A DNA stretch of 64,000 nt from Purpureocillium takamizusanense (GCF_022605165.1 NC_063070.1:2976001-3040000), one strand, 5' to 3'. Counted from the stretch's first letter, positions 22,633 through 35,471 are shown. Numbers and translations: made by a program. Notes: a model not told the origin generated them from the letters alone.

Positions 22633-25600
22633 TCACCTGCACATGCTGTCTGGATCGCCATTCACCGCCGTGGTGAGGTAGCCCGACGCCGCGGGGTGGA
22701 CCTCCCCGGAACTGGTGTCGAGGAGCGTGACCGCGAAGACGGGGTGGTGCTTCGTGACGTCGAACCCGGAGGGCGCCGCCGCCGCCGCCGCCACCGCCAT
22801 TGACGGCACGGGTCGGGCAGGTGATGGCTCCGTTGGGGTTGCCGCCGGGGCTTTGATGGGGGCGCTCGCCGCGATCGCGTCACGGAGCGCAGTTGCCCAT
22901 GTCGCGGGCGTGGTCGGGCCGCGGGCGTTTCTGCTGAGGGCGTGCTCGGCGGCAGCATCGACCTCGCCGGCCTCGATGGCGTCTTTGAGCGTGGCTTGCC
23001 ATTGCGTGCCCGAGACGAATTCTCCGACAAGGGGAACCTCTGCGACCCCGCCGCCGTCGGGCTTGTCCGTGGCCGCTGCGGTGGTTTCTGTCTGCCACTG
23101 AGCCTCCGAGACGAATTCTGGGACGAGGGACAGCACCCTTTTGCCCTGCGCGGGCTTGCTGGTCGCGCTCGTTGCGGCATCCCCCAAGCCGGTTTCGGGG
23201 CAGACCGCGAAGACGCTGTTGATGGTAGACATGCCCGTGACGCTCGAGTGCGCTGAGGAGCCGTCGCTGCGAGGTGTCTCGCTGCCTGAGTAGGATGACG
23301 TTCCCCCGGGAGTGTTGGGCCTGACGGATGACAGCGAGACCCAGTCGTGCGAGAACGAGTGCCTCAACGGGCTAGCCCAAAGGCCGCTGGACTGGATTGG
23401 CGGTAGTGGCTGTTGCTCGGTTCGCCGGTTAGGTCTCGTTGCCTGAGCGGCGGGCGCAGCGTCTCTGTTGAACACGATCGGGGTGCCGATCTGGAACATG
23501 CCTCGAGGCTCTTCGGTGACCTTTGTCGGAGCAGGAAGCCACAGCCCAGTGTTCGTCTCGGACAAGCTGCGCAGAGCCTTGTCGCCGTCTGTAGAAGGGC
23601 TGCTCTGGCTCTCAGTCGAGTCGCTCTTGGACGAGTCCATGGGTGGTGGAACGCTATCTGTGACGTCCATCGCGGGCAGTTCCTCGTGAGCCGAGTGGTG
23701 TTGCGGTTGACCCAGCGTTTCACTGTCGTTCCTATCACTCGAGGCCCACAGTGCCCTGCTCTCGAGACTCTGAAGCGGCTCCGGGCTTCTTGTTCTGCGC
23801 CCACTGTTCTCGGGTAGAATATATCTCTCCCACGTCTCGCTTTCTGGATGCGGGAGACCCCGTTCAACAGGACTGATGGGTTCTGGTGCAGACCAGAGCC
23901 TTTCGAAATGAGCGTCTTCGTGTCGTGTTTGGATGCTGCCAGAGACGATTGTGTCTTGTTCTTGCTGTGCGACCGCCTCTGATGAGTGGTGAATGGCATC
24001 GACTGTTATGCCTATCGACTTAGATACGGTTGGTGAAGAAGGCATCGTGTGGCGGACCCCTGATTCATTTATAGCAGGTTTTGGCGGTGACCATAACGAC
24101 TTGGACGCGAACGAGACACTAGACGAACCGTCGTCTCGGCTGTGCGAACTTATCTGCTCCTGGGACGGAATGATGGCCTCCAACACAGCGGTAGGCGGTG
24201 GAGTGGTGATTTGTAGAGTCCAAAGTCCCGATGAGGAAGATGAAGCTGCGTTCGCTGCATTAGACTGAGTCGTCGAGCCAACCTCATTATCAATGCTGGG
24301 GAGCCCGGTCTTTCGAGATGCGACGCGTCCGTCTCCCGCGGCCGCCATGTAACCTTCCCAAGCCGTGAGGTTTGGCTGTGGCAGACCACGGTGCGTTTTA
24401 GCTTCAGGGTCGGAGTCGCGCCTGTCGACCCAAAGCTTGGATGATCCTGGAAGGGTTGGAGACGTAGTCTCTCTGACGAGAGGCGCGGTCGTTGGTTCAA
24501 CATCCGATGCCGCTTCGTCTAGAAAGGCATCGCCATCGAGATAGTCCTCTACTATGGATGCTGACGCAAGTCGTTCCTCTTCCTGACCAGGAAAAAGACT
24601 CTCCCTTGACGGTATGTTGTCGGACTTGAGCAGGCTTGCAATCTCCCACAAAGTCGCCTCGTCAAAATCATCGTCGCTGCTATCCACGCTATCCCCATCA
24701 CCCTCATCTTTTTCATCGTAATCCTCGAAAAATGAAGCGGGATACCTTTGCGACTCAAGCGTGCGGATTTGAGATTCAAGTGTCGGGTACAGCGGACCCG
24801 TGCGAGGCATGGCTGCCGCCGGCGCGGTTCCCGGACGCATCGAGAAGGTGAGTGGAATGGTGGCTACGTCTGATCTCTCCCCCCATGGAAATTGGAAGAG
24901 ACCCAACGTGTCGCGTTTCCCTCTCAAGGGTTGCGGATTTTCTACAATGTCGGGAAGAGTTGATATTCTCTTGGGCCGACGCGGTGGCCGCATCGTGCGC
25001 GGCCGGGTAGCCTTCTGCTGAGGCCGGCGCAATGACCCTGGGGGTGATAGGACAAACCCTGGCGAGAGAGCGGACCCGTCAACCGATCCGGAACTGATGT
25101 TCTCGCCGCGAGACCCCTCGAGACTCTGGCTCTCAGAAAAAGATCGCCTGGTGACTGGGCGCTCGGGCTCCGTCTGGGTTCTGACAAGAGGTGCTGGCGA
25201 CCCTGGACCCAACGGCTGCTTGGGTGTCTTGACTTCTGTGCTATCTGACGCCGAGACGGAGTCGCACATGACAAACCCTGGGTATTGCTCTAAAACAGCG
25301 TTCTTGACCATACCGTCCTCGTTGTTCTCATCATTCAATACGTTGGAGTGTTGGCTGTGTGCGCTGACGGGCCTTGAATCAGTTCCGTCCTTGACGGAAG
25401 GAGACTTGGCATCGACATCCGGCAAGCCCGGCCTTGGCTGAGCCAGGGGCACGGCCTGGGGTGGGAATCCAGGCCGAGTAATGTGCACCTGGTTGGCAAT
25501 AGCTGTGGCAGCAAACTCGGGACTGAAGAGATGGCCATCTTCAACAGCTTCCCCCGGCCCCAACGTTCTGAGGGCCGGACTGTCCGACTCTACAACCCTG

Positions 25601-28600
25601 ACAATGGGCGACACATCGAGAGAAAGGCTGCGCGAATTGGTACCGGGGGTACTCGGAGACGAAATTGCTGTCGAGAGAGAGATTCGAGTCAAGTCATTGT
25701 GCATCTGCTGCCACCGGCTCTCTTGCATCCCCATCTCCTGTTCGAGGTTCGCTAGGAGACTTAGGCGTTGCTGATCGTACGTATCCGACTGCCCGTCAAT
25801 TTCTTCCAGCATCCGGAGCTGCTGCTGAATTTGGTCGAGGGCCTCTTGAGGACTCTCAAGCTGGACCGGGTCTGGCGCTGGATGTCGGCGGGGCCGCATG
25901 GGTTGACCGAGCAGCAGCGGCGGCGGCGGTGTCACGATTCGCGTCTGACTCGTGCTCTTCCTGTTCGAAAAGGTCGGACAGTGGTCGCCCACGCGACGAT
26001 GCCAAGATGCTGTGTTCCGGTCGCCCTGGCCTACACCTTGGTTGCGCTCGTTCTGTGGCATGGCTGATCGATCAAGCATAAATGTAACAGTCTCGTGGCC
26101 ATCATCGTCATCATCATCCGCCGGGAGCAGGCCGTCCATAGTTCTTTGGGGGCCATCGCCCGGCCATGCTGGCGGATTGGACAGCGTCACAGCTGCTTCC
26201 GACTCCAAGTGTCTTGCACTTACGGTAGGCGCTATCGTTCTATTGGCAGTTGAGCCCTCGAGGCCAGAATGAGCCGAATTGGGAGATGTTGGGAATTCTT
26301 GCGTTTCACTGGGAAGCACCATGGAAGACCGTCTATTCGTGCCCTCGCCGGATGAACGATACCCGGCGAGAGGGCCGTAAGGTGCAGACTGCTGCTCCTC
26401 TTGCGGACTTACGACGGTGTCAATGCTGAATTTGGACACTGCCTTGAACGTGGATCGTCGTGACCGCACTTCCGATGCCTTGTAGTCGTTGCTGTAAGAG
26501 GACGGAATGGGAGGCACGACTGGTCTCTTGACAGTGCTGTTCGTAGGCGTTGGAGGTATTGAGCCCGTCGCACTCGCCGGGAATAACTTGAACTTGCTGC
26601 CTCCAACCCCTGGGAAAGATGAAGACCGCCGCCTTTGAGCGCGTGTGTCGTCGGAAGAGGGCTGCTCCGATGATGGCTGACTCGCGATGTCCTGGTCTTT
26701 CTCAGAACCCAACAGCCCGGCACTGAGAGGATAAGTAGCAGTCTCGGGCGAGCTGTAGGACAACAGTGGCATGGGACTGTGATTCAACCTCGCAGAGCCT
26801 CTCGAGGATGGCGAGTATCGTGAGCGCGGGATGGGGCGCGGCCGGTGGACAATTGAGGCCGCGTTCGAAGTCGGGCTCGTGTCGTCCGCGACTGGGCGCC
26901 GTTTCAGGATATCGCTCAAAGCTCGGTCCATCGCTCCCCGCGTTGGGCCACCAACATCATCTTGAGCGCCATTGGCGACCATGACTGTTTGATCCTTCGC
27001 CGTATCGATTTCCCTAATTGGGGTCTTGTTCGCTCCGGCTCGAGGATTGCTCGGTATGCCATTCGTCGTCCTTAGCTGGACGGGAGCCTTTGGTGGTAGG
27101 GCAGGCTCGCCCTTGGCGTTCGGCGGCGACAGTGGCCGCTGCCTAGAAGGGCGAATGTTTGGCCTGACAGAACCATTTCTGGACAGTTCGGCCAGGGGAC
27201 GATGCACGCGGCGTTGGCTGTCGGAGGTCTCGAGGGTGGCTGTCTGGCTGACTCGCGGCGAGAGCGGCGGAACCTGAGGTACCAGAAGCTCGACCGAATC
27301 TCTTGGCGACGAACTAGAGGGCTTCTTAGATCTTTTATCATCGATTGCTACGGTGTCCTGCATTGGTCGCATTATTGCTGGAGATTGGTCACTAATAGAC
27401 TTCGTGACGTCGTCTGTTGGTAAAGCCGCCTCCTCCATAGGCCCTGAGGGCCCAGGAACGCCCTGTGCTGTCTTTAGTCGGAGAGGTGACCTCGGGGGGA
27501 GCGCTGGTGGTGACGTGGCCGTTGAGATGCTTGCGTCCGCGCCATCCTGGCGCGCAGAGGCAGATGAAACCCCGGCGGGCGCCTTGACTGCCAAGAGCGT
27601 CTGCCGTGACTGTCGTGGAGAACGGCGCCTCAGTTCGTCTGTCATCGGAGATAACAATTGAGCAGACGATGTGGTCATCGCAGCTGGGGTGGGCGGGTTC
27701 GCGGACAACGCATTCGCTGGACTAATCTCCTTTCTCTTGAACGTTTGAGCTTGGGTTCGAAGCTCATCTTGCGACAAAGCCTTGGCCGGGGTTACTGGTT
27801 GACTCGCGTCGAGCTGGCCGCGACGCTCCCTTTCATTCCTTGCTGCTGTGGCCAAGTCCACCATCGTCATCTTCTTCAATGGGCCCTCTTCGCTTTGAGC
27901 TGTTAGAACTGGCCGAGATATGACGGGTTTTCCCCCTTTGACACCCGTCTTCTTAAGTGGTCGGGGCTGGGATGCCGACAAAGTGACTGGCGCTTCTGGA
28001 GCCTTCATGGGAGGGAACAGCTCCCCCGTGACCGGCAAGCCCCCAACGCCAGCCTTGGCCTGTCCGGGATTTGGACGGCTTATGGTGGGGAGCCCGGACA
28101 TGTCCTTTACTTGACGGGAAGACCGCGTTGTTCGAGCAGGCTGAGTCGTTATGGGAGCCCGTGGTCGGCCTGCGAATGCGCGGTCCGCCTCGTCTTGGGT
28201 AGATATATCCTGGGTGCGAGTGCCGACGTTCGGCATAGCCCTCGAAGGGATATACTCGGGCCGACTGATTGGAGGGCGGCGGGATGTGTTTGCCACGCTC
28301 TTCGCAGTCAAGCTGGGGCCAAAGAAGGCCACAAATGCTGACGTTGTTAGCAAAAAGGAGCCGGTTAACAAAGAAATGCGGCATACCAATCACAAACAAG
28401 ACGCCAGCCGCAGCAAGCACGACCCGAACGGCAAGATCGAGTGACGGGATGCCTAGCGTCAGAGGAACGCCGGCCTGGTGTTTAGATGTTAGCAAGCTTA
28501 TGCAAATGCTTGGGTAGGGGATTGCCACTTACAGCAATCCACACCGCAAGGGACAGCGTGACAACAACGAGAGCCTTGCTCCGCTCGCGGTCCGCCGTCT

Positions 28601-29087
28601 TCTCTGACACATCCCTGAATATCCCGGCGGAAGATGCCCGGATGCAGAGCATGAGAACAATGAAGGCATCGGCGGCAAGGACCGCCACGCCCAAGGCAAT
28701 GACAAGGGTCGTACCGGCGCAGACGGGCTGGAACTGAGGCCTCTGGACACCAACGAAAATGCCGCCGAGAATGAAACGCAACACAATGACTGCTTGAGGA
28801 AAGAGGATGCCTAACGAGGCTCGGACGTCATTATCCATGCTCCAGAACAAGAACTCCTGAAGCATTATTCGAGCAAGCTGGTCGAAGGCAGAGGCGACGG
28901 CCACAGCAGCTTGGCACCCCGCCGCGGCTGTAGGATGGATGAGGGTGGCGACGAAGGCCGTCGACGCCCAAAGAGACGAGCATATGAGAAAGATGATGAG
29001 GACCAGCCTCGTTCCGTTCCGAAAGAGCGAGGAGGATCCGGACGCGCAGTGAAGAGAAGCAGCCCCGACGGCGGCGCTCACGACCAT
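22633..29087 (-). CDS. Very large membrane-anchored protein with disordered tail and tryptophan-motif repeats (unrecognised)
   Basis: Three exons: 29087-28533, 28474-28387 and 28337-22633, giving 2,115 aa. Both introns have GCTAAC branch sites and close to a clean frame. The first about 240 residues carry roughly five to seven hydrophobic segments (for example LVLIIFLICSSLWAS, VIALGVAVLAADAFIVL, VRVVLAAAGVLFVIAFVAFF). The remaining about 1,870 residues are Ser/Pro-rich, with a glutamine-rich coiled coil near 1040-1100, an acidic stretch near 1410-1430 and a C-terminal part (about 1510-1880) with seven LW motifs. Three QW/TW units (EFVSEAQW, EFVSGTQW, TPATWATALRDAI) lie at about 1940-2040. I do not recognise the family. 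The start is uncertain: the frame is open further upstream, and a CTAAC...CAG acceptor just before 29087 may mean a missed 5' exon. Confidence 0.82.
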
Positions 29088-31980
29088 GCCACTGTTCCCC
29101 GTTAGCTGACTAGATGGCTCTATTGGGACGAGCAGGAGGAGACCGACAAGGCAAAGGTCGATGCGAGAGCCTGACGACTGGCCGCGTCCGCCATGGCGGC
29201 AACGCTGCCAGGGGAGGACCGACAAGGCAGACACCCAGTCAATGGGCGAGAAGAGAGAGAGACGACAAGAAAAGGAGACAAAGTAAGATATTGAAAATGC
29301 TACGCCATGATGGCTCTTGACTGTTACTACGCCATGTCGGTCTACGGCAGCCGCGCGATGACAGCAGTTCAGCTGCAGATGGAGTGAGGAAGAAAGACTG
29401 CGCGACTGAGGCAGGACAAAGCCGTCGTTTGGGAGGGCCCGGACAGCCAAGGGGCGTCTGCAAGCGGGCTGCACTCCATAACGAACTTCCATCGCGGGCT
29501 CACGGAAGCAAGTTGCTCACACGAGGCGGCTGCGGCACCAAGGCCGGCCATGCTTGTCGTGCCGGGTCAAGGGCTGGTGTCGCATCATGGGCGGCGGGCG
29601 GACAGGCAGGGCGCCGCAGGCTTGTCTCACACCAAAGAAGTCTGATACCAGGGGGCCCATCACCGTGTATCTGCGACGACGGGCACGGCTGTATGCAAAG
29701 CAGTGCGTGCATAACCTCTAGTCGCCCCTCACGTTGAGTAAGAGAGTCATTTGTCTGGGACCAATGGGCATTGTGGGTGGTTACCAAGTCACCAAGCATC
29801 AGGTTGTATTTGCTTGGCGAGGCAGACACGGTCGGTCAGTCGCTGCTGGATTGAAGCCGTGCCATCCATTGCCAGCATCGCCGACGAAGTTGGCTGCGAC
29901 TTGAAGGGGCGCCACGTCAACGGGCAGTGCGAGGGGCGACGGCTATGGGTTGGCCGTCGCTCGGGCGCCCGAATCGACACGGAGCGGGCTCCCGCGCCAC
30001 AGATCCTTTGGCTGGCGGATAACTCAGTCTTCGGGTCGGCTACGGTGTTCCAGCGCCTCGACGAAGCGTCACCGCACACGACCTGACTGGCGACGAAGCC
30101 AGAGTTGGGAGTGGCCTGAAACACTGGGGTGCGGCCCACGTGCTGGGTCGGAAACCTAGCGCGGCCATGATGAGTCGGTGCCTCGCAGCCGCCAGGGGGA
30201 AGGGATCCCGGTGCCATCTAGGACGCTAAGTAGGCTGGCTGGGCTGCCACCTACCCGGACGGCGATCGACGGCCCTGTCACAGTTGGCGGAAGGGGGGAG
30301 GGCGGGGGGGCCTTGGGAATTAAGGTGTCACGACCGTCGCGGACGATGGCGGATGGAGGTTGAAGAATGAAGAGGGAGATGGAGCTTGTTTCCTGCCATT
30401 CGTGTGCGAGGGGGGTCCTGGTGCCTGTCTCGGTACGTACCCCGAAGAGCATGACACGGTTGTCAAGTGTGTCTGGCGTCTGGATCTGGATCTAGAAGTG
30501 GAAGTGGCAGCAGGACAGGGGTCCAGGCTTCTTTCCTCGCGCCACTCTGTACTACCACATACTTCCATCGTACGAAGCTGAAGATGGCAAGTCCTGATGG
30601 ACTAGCCACGCCTGCACCTGCCAAGCGAGGTGCGCCGCGGCACGGCGCCGAGGTAACTTAGTACCTTGTGTACCCAGGTACCCCGTAGGGCAGGGCGGCG
30701 TGTAAGTCGCCGTGCATTCGATGCTGCGAAATCTCAACGTTTGTTGAACTTGCCGCTTGCTTGCTCGCGGTCGGCAATTACCAGGTACAGAACGTGATTA
30801 TTTGTAGCTACGAAAGGACCGCAAGATGTTTTTTTTCTCTCTCTCCAAGATGGCAGTGCCTCGTGCCCTACACAGGGGGGTCCTCCCAGCCAATGCGGAA
30901 ACTGAACACGACTGCCTCGATTCTCCAAGTAGAGGCGCCCAGGTACTTACTACCTTATGTAGCCCCGCGTTCACGTCTGTCCCGGCACGCGACGAGGAGT
31001 TGGTACGTAACATGAACGTCCATTTACTTCATCCTGAGCATGTATCGTAGTCCTCATCGCTTCCTCCACGGCTGCTTCCCGAGGCCCAGCGCAAAACATC
31101 AAAAAAGGTCCATGTGCCCTTTCGAGGAGCTCCGCTCCGCCTGCAAGCCACTGCCCCCCCCGCAGCTGCGATATGCACGGCGGTGGCGCCCCCCCTGCTC
31201 TGCCCTGCCCTGCCCCGCCCCGCCCCGCCTCCCATCCCTCCACGGCCGAGAGGCGCGGCCTGCCCGCCTTTGGTGAACGCCGGCGCAGAATTGGCGGCAG
31301 CAGCAGCGCCGAGCCGTCAGGAGCCGACAGCAGCCTTCCCTCCTCCGGCTGGCAGTGCCGATGGCAAGGCGTGGCCGAAGCAACCTGGTATGAGCACCGC
31401 TGTGATACCCGGTGGTGCATCTCAGAAATCTCGTACACGCGAGGACGGCGACACCCCCGGCCGGGGACATGCGCCTCCAGCATAATATGTACGAAATGCG
31501 TGCGTTGGTTCCTCATCATAATGGCATGGCATAACGCCTGCGATTGCGCTGGCTCTACTTCGTACGAACTATCCGCCTCCTAGGCAGTGTTGGTCTTTCT
31601 TGCCTGGCTGCCGATTCGACTGTAATGACATTCATCCTGCCCTGTGAACGCGCCTGGCCGCAGTTTCCGCATGCTGGTTCTGTCGTTGCAGATGGGCATT
31701 GATGAATACACTCACTGGAGCTACCTAAATAAGTCAATTAATCGGTCGCAGCGCCTGCCGCCCCTCCCCTCCCCCTCCCCTCGCCCCTCCCCCTCCTCTC
31801 TCCCCTCCTTCCCCCCCGCGGGCCCCGCGTTACCCTTACAGGCACCGGCACCGACATCGCATCGCCGCTCATCAGTCGAATCACGCCGCCCCCATTTCCA
31901 ACGCGCCCTACCGTTCTGTCTGTCTGTCTGCCACCCTTCACACTACGAAGTACATCCAGCAGTCCAAACCTGCCCCGGAA

Positions 31981-32008
31981 CGCCGCCGCCGCCGCCGCCG
32001 CCGCCGCC
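31981..32008. repeat. (CCG)n microsatellite
   Basis: Nine uninterrupted CGC/CCG units upstream of the gene at 32441; a second CGT/CGC trinucleotide run (32411-32440) abuts that gene's ATG. Confidence 0.85.
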
Positions 32009-32379
32009 ACTACCACCACTTTGACCCAACCCGCCCCGTCGCCGCCCTCCGTCCTTGTCGCCCTCCGAGAGCAGCGCCGGTCGGCTGACGCATAACGTAA
32101 CCACCTAGCACGAGGTACCGCCCAGAGAGCGCACGCGGCGTCGGCTCTCGTTAGGCTCGGCGAGCCATGCATGTACCAACGGCGCGGTCGGCGGCGTCGT
32201 GACTGATGACAACACTCTACCCCTCTCACCGTGTTTCCTAGACCAGCGCCGGTGTAATTATATATATACCTGATAAGCAACCTACGCCAGCCATTTCCGT
32301 ACCTAGCATGCTCTCATTCTAGCCCGCCGTGGTGTCATCGTCGCCTGACTTTCGAGACGCGTATCGACTAAGAGCCAAG

Positions 32380-32386
32380 TATAAAA
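32380..32386 (+). promoter_or_regulatory. TATA-like element
   Basis: A TATAAAA heptamer 55 nt before the ATG at 32441, in otherwise GC-rich DNA. The position suits a core promoter element, but no start site is known. Confidence 0.35.
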
Positions 32387-32440
32387 CAAGCGAGAGCGAT
32401 TCGCATCTCCGTCGTCGTCGCCGCCGCCGCCGCCGCCGTC

Positions 32441-33343
32441 ATGGGCCGCTACGAACTCGAGTATCCCAAGGACGCGACCAACCTCGTCAAGCGTCATGGC
32501 GAGCGAGGTCAGAACCGCCCGCTCTCAACCTCACCATCCTCCCCCTCCCTAGCCCCGCCCCCGCGCCTCGCGCGCAGCGCTCTTCCTCACTAACACGCAC
32601 GCCCGGCGGCACGCATAAAACTAGGCATCTACGCGCTGGAGAAGATCCACGGCCTCATCAACAGCACGCTGCTGCTGCACGTGTCCTTCAACCCGCCCGG
32701 GGACTCGCCCTTCCCCGTCACCCTGCCTATGATCGGGCAGATGGGCTCCTTCGACCGCCCCAGCGCCTCGCTCGGCGACCCGCTGGACCTGTACGTCCAC
32801 GGCTACGTCTCGGCGCGCATGTTCAACGTCGGGCGCGACGCCGGCGCCGAGGGCGTCCCCGTCTGCGTGTCCGCCTCCCACGTCGACGGGCTCGTCCTCG
32901 CCGTCTCCGCCTTTAGCCACTCCTACAACTACCGCTCCGCCGTGCTCTTCGGGCACGCCGCCCTCGTCACCGACGACGCCGAGAAGCTCTACGCCATGGA
33001 GCTCATCACCGATAGCGTCGTGCCCCAGCGCTGGCACAACACACGCCTGCCCCCCACGGGCGCCGAGATGCAGAGCACGAGCATCCTCCGCGTCAGGATC
33101 GCCTCGGGCAGCGCAAAGTTCCGCGACGGGGGCGTCAATGACGATAAGCACGACCTCGAAGACGAAGATGCCCTCAACAAGGTGTGGACGGGTGTAGTGC
33201 CCATCTACTCCACCATGGGCGAGCCTGTCCCCAGTGGGCACAACCGCATCGCCCTGCCCAAGTATGCGTCCGAATTCTTCGACGAGTTCAGCAGGGACAG
33301 CAAGGAGGTGGCGCTCAAAGCGGCGAACAAGAAGTCTGAATAG
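32441..33343 (+). CDS. PNPOx-fold flavin-nucleotide-binding protein
   Basis: Two exons: 32441-32507 and 32625-33343, encoding 261 aa. The donor is GTCAGA, a weak form, with a CACTAAC branch site at 32587 and a CTAG acceptor. The product belongs to the pyridoxamine 5'-phosphate oxidase-like split-barrel family (Pfam Pyridox_ox_2, related to NimA nitroimidazole reductases), which bind FMN or related cofactors. Typical features are the N-terminal YPKD...NLVKRHGERG arm, HVSFNP, a YVHGYVSARM strand, HSYNYRSAVLFG, and the acidic-to-basic C-terminal half with VPIYSTMGEPVP. Substrate is unknown; related fungal genes are annotated only generically. It converges on the 33559-35471 gene with only 215 nt between stops. 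Confidence 0.88.
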
Positions 33344-33558
33344 AATAAGAGGGGGAGGGGAGGGGGGGGGATCAAGGTTTGTCAAGAGGGGCATCAAGAG
33401 TGACCTGCATAATGGAATCGCGCGGGCATGGTGTGGCTCCTCAGTTTTCGTTGTAGTACGCGCGCGCGTGCAATGCACGCACCTCCAGAGCAAGCAGTTA
33501 ATTTTTACGCTTATGCTGGCAAAAGAAAGAAGAGAAAAAAAGCTCTTTAAAATCCACA

Positions 33559-35471
33559 TCACCACTGCTCCCACACCATGTCTGGTAGGGCATTCCGCAT
33601 AATGGCCCAGTGACCCAAGGCACTCGTTTCGTGCCACTTGACCACGGCGCTCGTGTCGTTGCGCGACAGCACGGAGGCGTCCTCGCCGGACAGCAGCACG
33701 TCCTGGGCCACCTCGTGCTTCAGGGCCAGGAACTCCTCCCTGGCCGGGCTCCGCAGGAGGTCGCGGGCGGTCGGCGCGCGGAACCTCAGCGGCCCGGCCG
33801 TCTTCTTGCAGAAGATGACCAGGTTGGTGAAGTCGGGCGCGTGGCCCTTGGCCGCCTCGGCGTCGACGGGCGACTCGCGGAAGATGCGGCAGGTGGGGAA
33901 GACGTGCTTGATTGTGCGGTAGATGAGCTTCGGCGTCGGCAGGCTGAGGTCGCCGGCGTAGTTCTGCGCGCGCGCGCGTCAGCAAGTCAAGTCGACCGAG
34001 GTCCACTAAGGGGGGACGGAAGGGGCAGCAGTCTCATACAATGGCGACAGCGCCGTCGGGCTTGAGCAGCGCCGCGAGACCCTGGAAGAACTCGAGCGTA
34101 AACAGATCCACGGGCTCTGCGCCGCCGGTGAAGACGTCGTGGACGATGTAGTCGTACGTCTCCGGGGCCGAAGCAGCCAGGGCGGCCGTGTAGCTCACAG
34201 CGTCGGCAATGACGGGCGGGTTGTTCTCCTTGAGCTGGAAGTACTTTGCGGCCAGCTCGTAGACGGAGCGGTCAATCTCGACCACGGTCGTGTTGATGCC
34301 GAGAGTGACAAAGGCCGAGGGCGTGGTGCCGACGCCCAGGCCGCTATGAGACCGTCGTCGTCATCAGCCACCATGGTCTTCTTTCTTGGCCTGGGGGAAA
34401 AGGGACTTACACGACCAGGGCATGGGCGTCCTCGTCGGCCACGGGCTTGGCGCTCTCCGCCAGCCTCACAGCTTCGAGCATGGCAAAGACGCCGTATATG
34501 GGCTCCGAGACGTCGCCGTCCGCCGCCGCTTGGACCCAGTTGCCGCCGAGGAGGCTATGGTCGCAGCGCAGGGCGCGGAACCCCTCGCGCATGTTCTGCA
34601 CGACGGAGAGGTAGCCCGTGACGGACTCGCGGCGCTCGATGAGCAGCCAGTTGTCCGACATCATGCGGCTGACGAGGGCCTGCGTGGCGGCGGGGGAGGC
34701 GACGTGCGGGTTCGCGACGAGCGTGTGCAGCAGCGGCGGCGCCGCGTAGACGAGGAACCGCGAGCGCGCCACCACGGCGTACGCGACGCCCAGGAGGAGC
34801 TCCAGCCCGAGGCGCGTGTACACGGCGACGGCGCGGCCCATGTTGGCGCGCAGGTGCTCGCCCGCGCGCTGCTCCACGAGCTTGAGCATGCCCCAGGAGC
34901 CGAGACCGGGAGCCGCGTCGGCCACGAACCCCGGCAGCATGGTGAGGCGCGCGCCGCCGCCGCCGCCGTCCCCCTCGAGGTCGTCGGCCACGGCGGCGGC
35001 GGTCAGGGCCGCGAGCGGGAACAGCGTCAGCGCCTCGGTCGCGACGGGCCCCCACTGCGCGCCGAGCCGCCCGCTGAGGCCCGCGAGGAAGAACTGCAGC
35101 GCGGGCGTGTACAGCGCGACGAGCGGGAGGGCCTGCGCGGCGCTCACGGGGAGGGACCGCCGCAGCGCCTCGTTGCCGGCCCAGCCCGCGAAGCAGCCCG
35201 CCATGAGGACCTTTGAGTGCCAGATGGCCGCGGGGATGGCCCCGTACACGGGCGACAGGTTGAGCTGCGAGACGTTGGAGTAGACGCCCAGCAGCGCCAG
35301 CAGGAGCGCCGCCCGGAGGTAGACGACGAGCTGCCTGCGCGTCCGGCCCGCCCACGTGTCGCTCCGGGCCTTGGCCGCGAGGCTCTTGAGCTCCCGCTCG
35401 AAGCGCTGCGGAGAGAGGGCATCGTCCGCCGGCGTCGACGACGGCTTGCTGCTGGCTTGTCCTCCGGCCAT
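33559..35471 (-). CDS. Membrane-anchored spermidine-synthase-fold methyltransferase-like protein
   Basis: Three exons: 35471-34411, 34343-34040 and 33963-33559, encoding 589 aa. The N-terminal about 290 residues contain several hydrophobic segments (LRAALLLALLGVY, ALPLVALYTPALQFFLAGL, LELLLGVAYAVVA). The C-terminal part is a Rossmann SAM-type domain with GLGVGTTPSAF near residue 355, VVEIDRSV, a YDYIVHDVFTGG loop and AVAINYAGDLS. The aminopropyl-transfer aspartate pattern of true spermidine synthases (DSSDP) is replaced by HDVFTGG, so polyamine synthesis is unlikely; a methyltransferase or binding role is more plausible. The second intron ends in a long alternating GC run (about 33966-33978) directly before the acceptor. 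Splice joins restore conserved fold sequence, so the gene model is firm, the activity is not. Confidence 0.87.

Larger units (their letters stand above)
29088..32440. other. Divergent intergenic region, about 3.3 kb
   Basis: Separates the large minus-strand gene from the plus-strand flavin-binding gene and should contain both promoters. It has GTAC motifs (30433), polypyrimidine DNA around 31750-31820 and a (CCG)n run at 31981-32008. No credible protein or RNA gene was found. Confidence 0.55.

Noticed and set aside
30971..31519. 182-codon minus-strand frame
   Set aside because: Composition driven by CCCCG-rich DNA; no homology-like segments.
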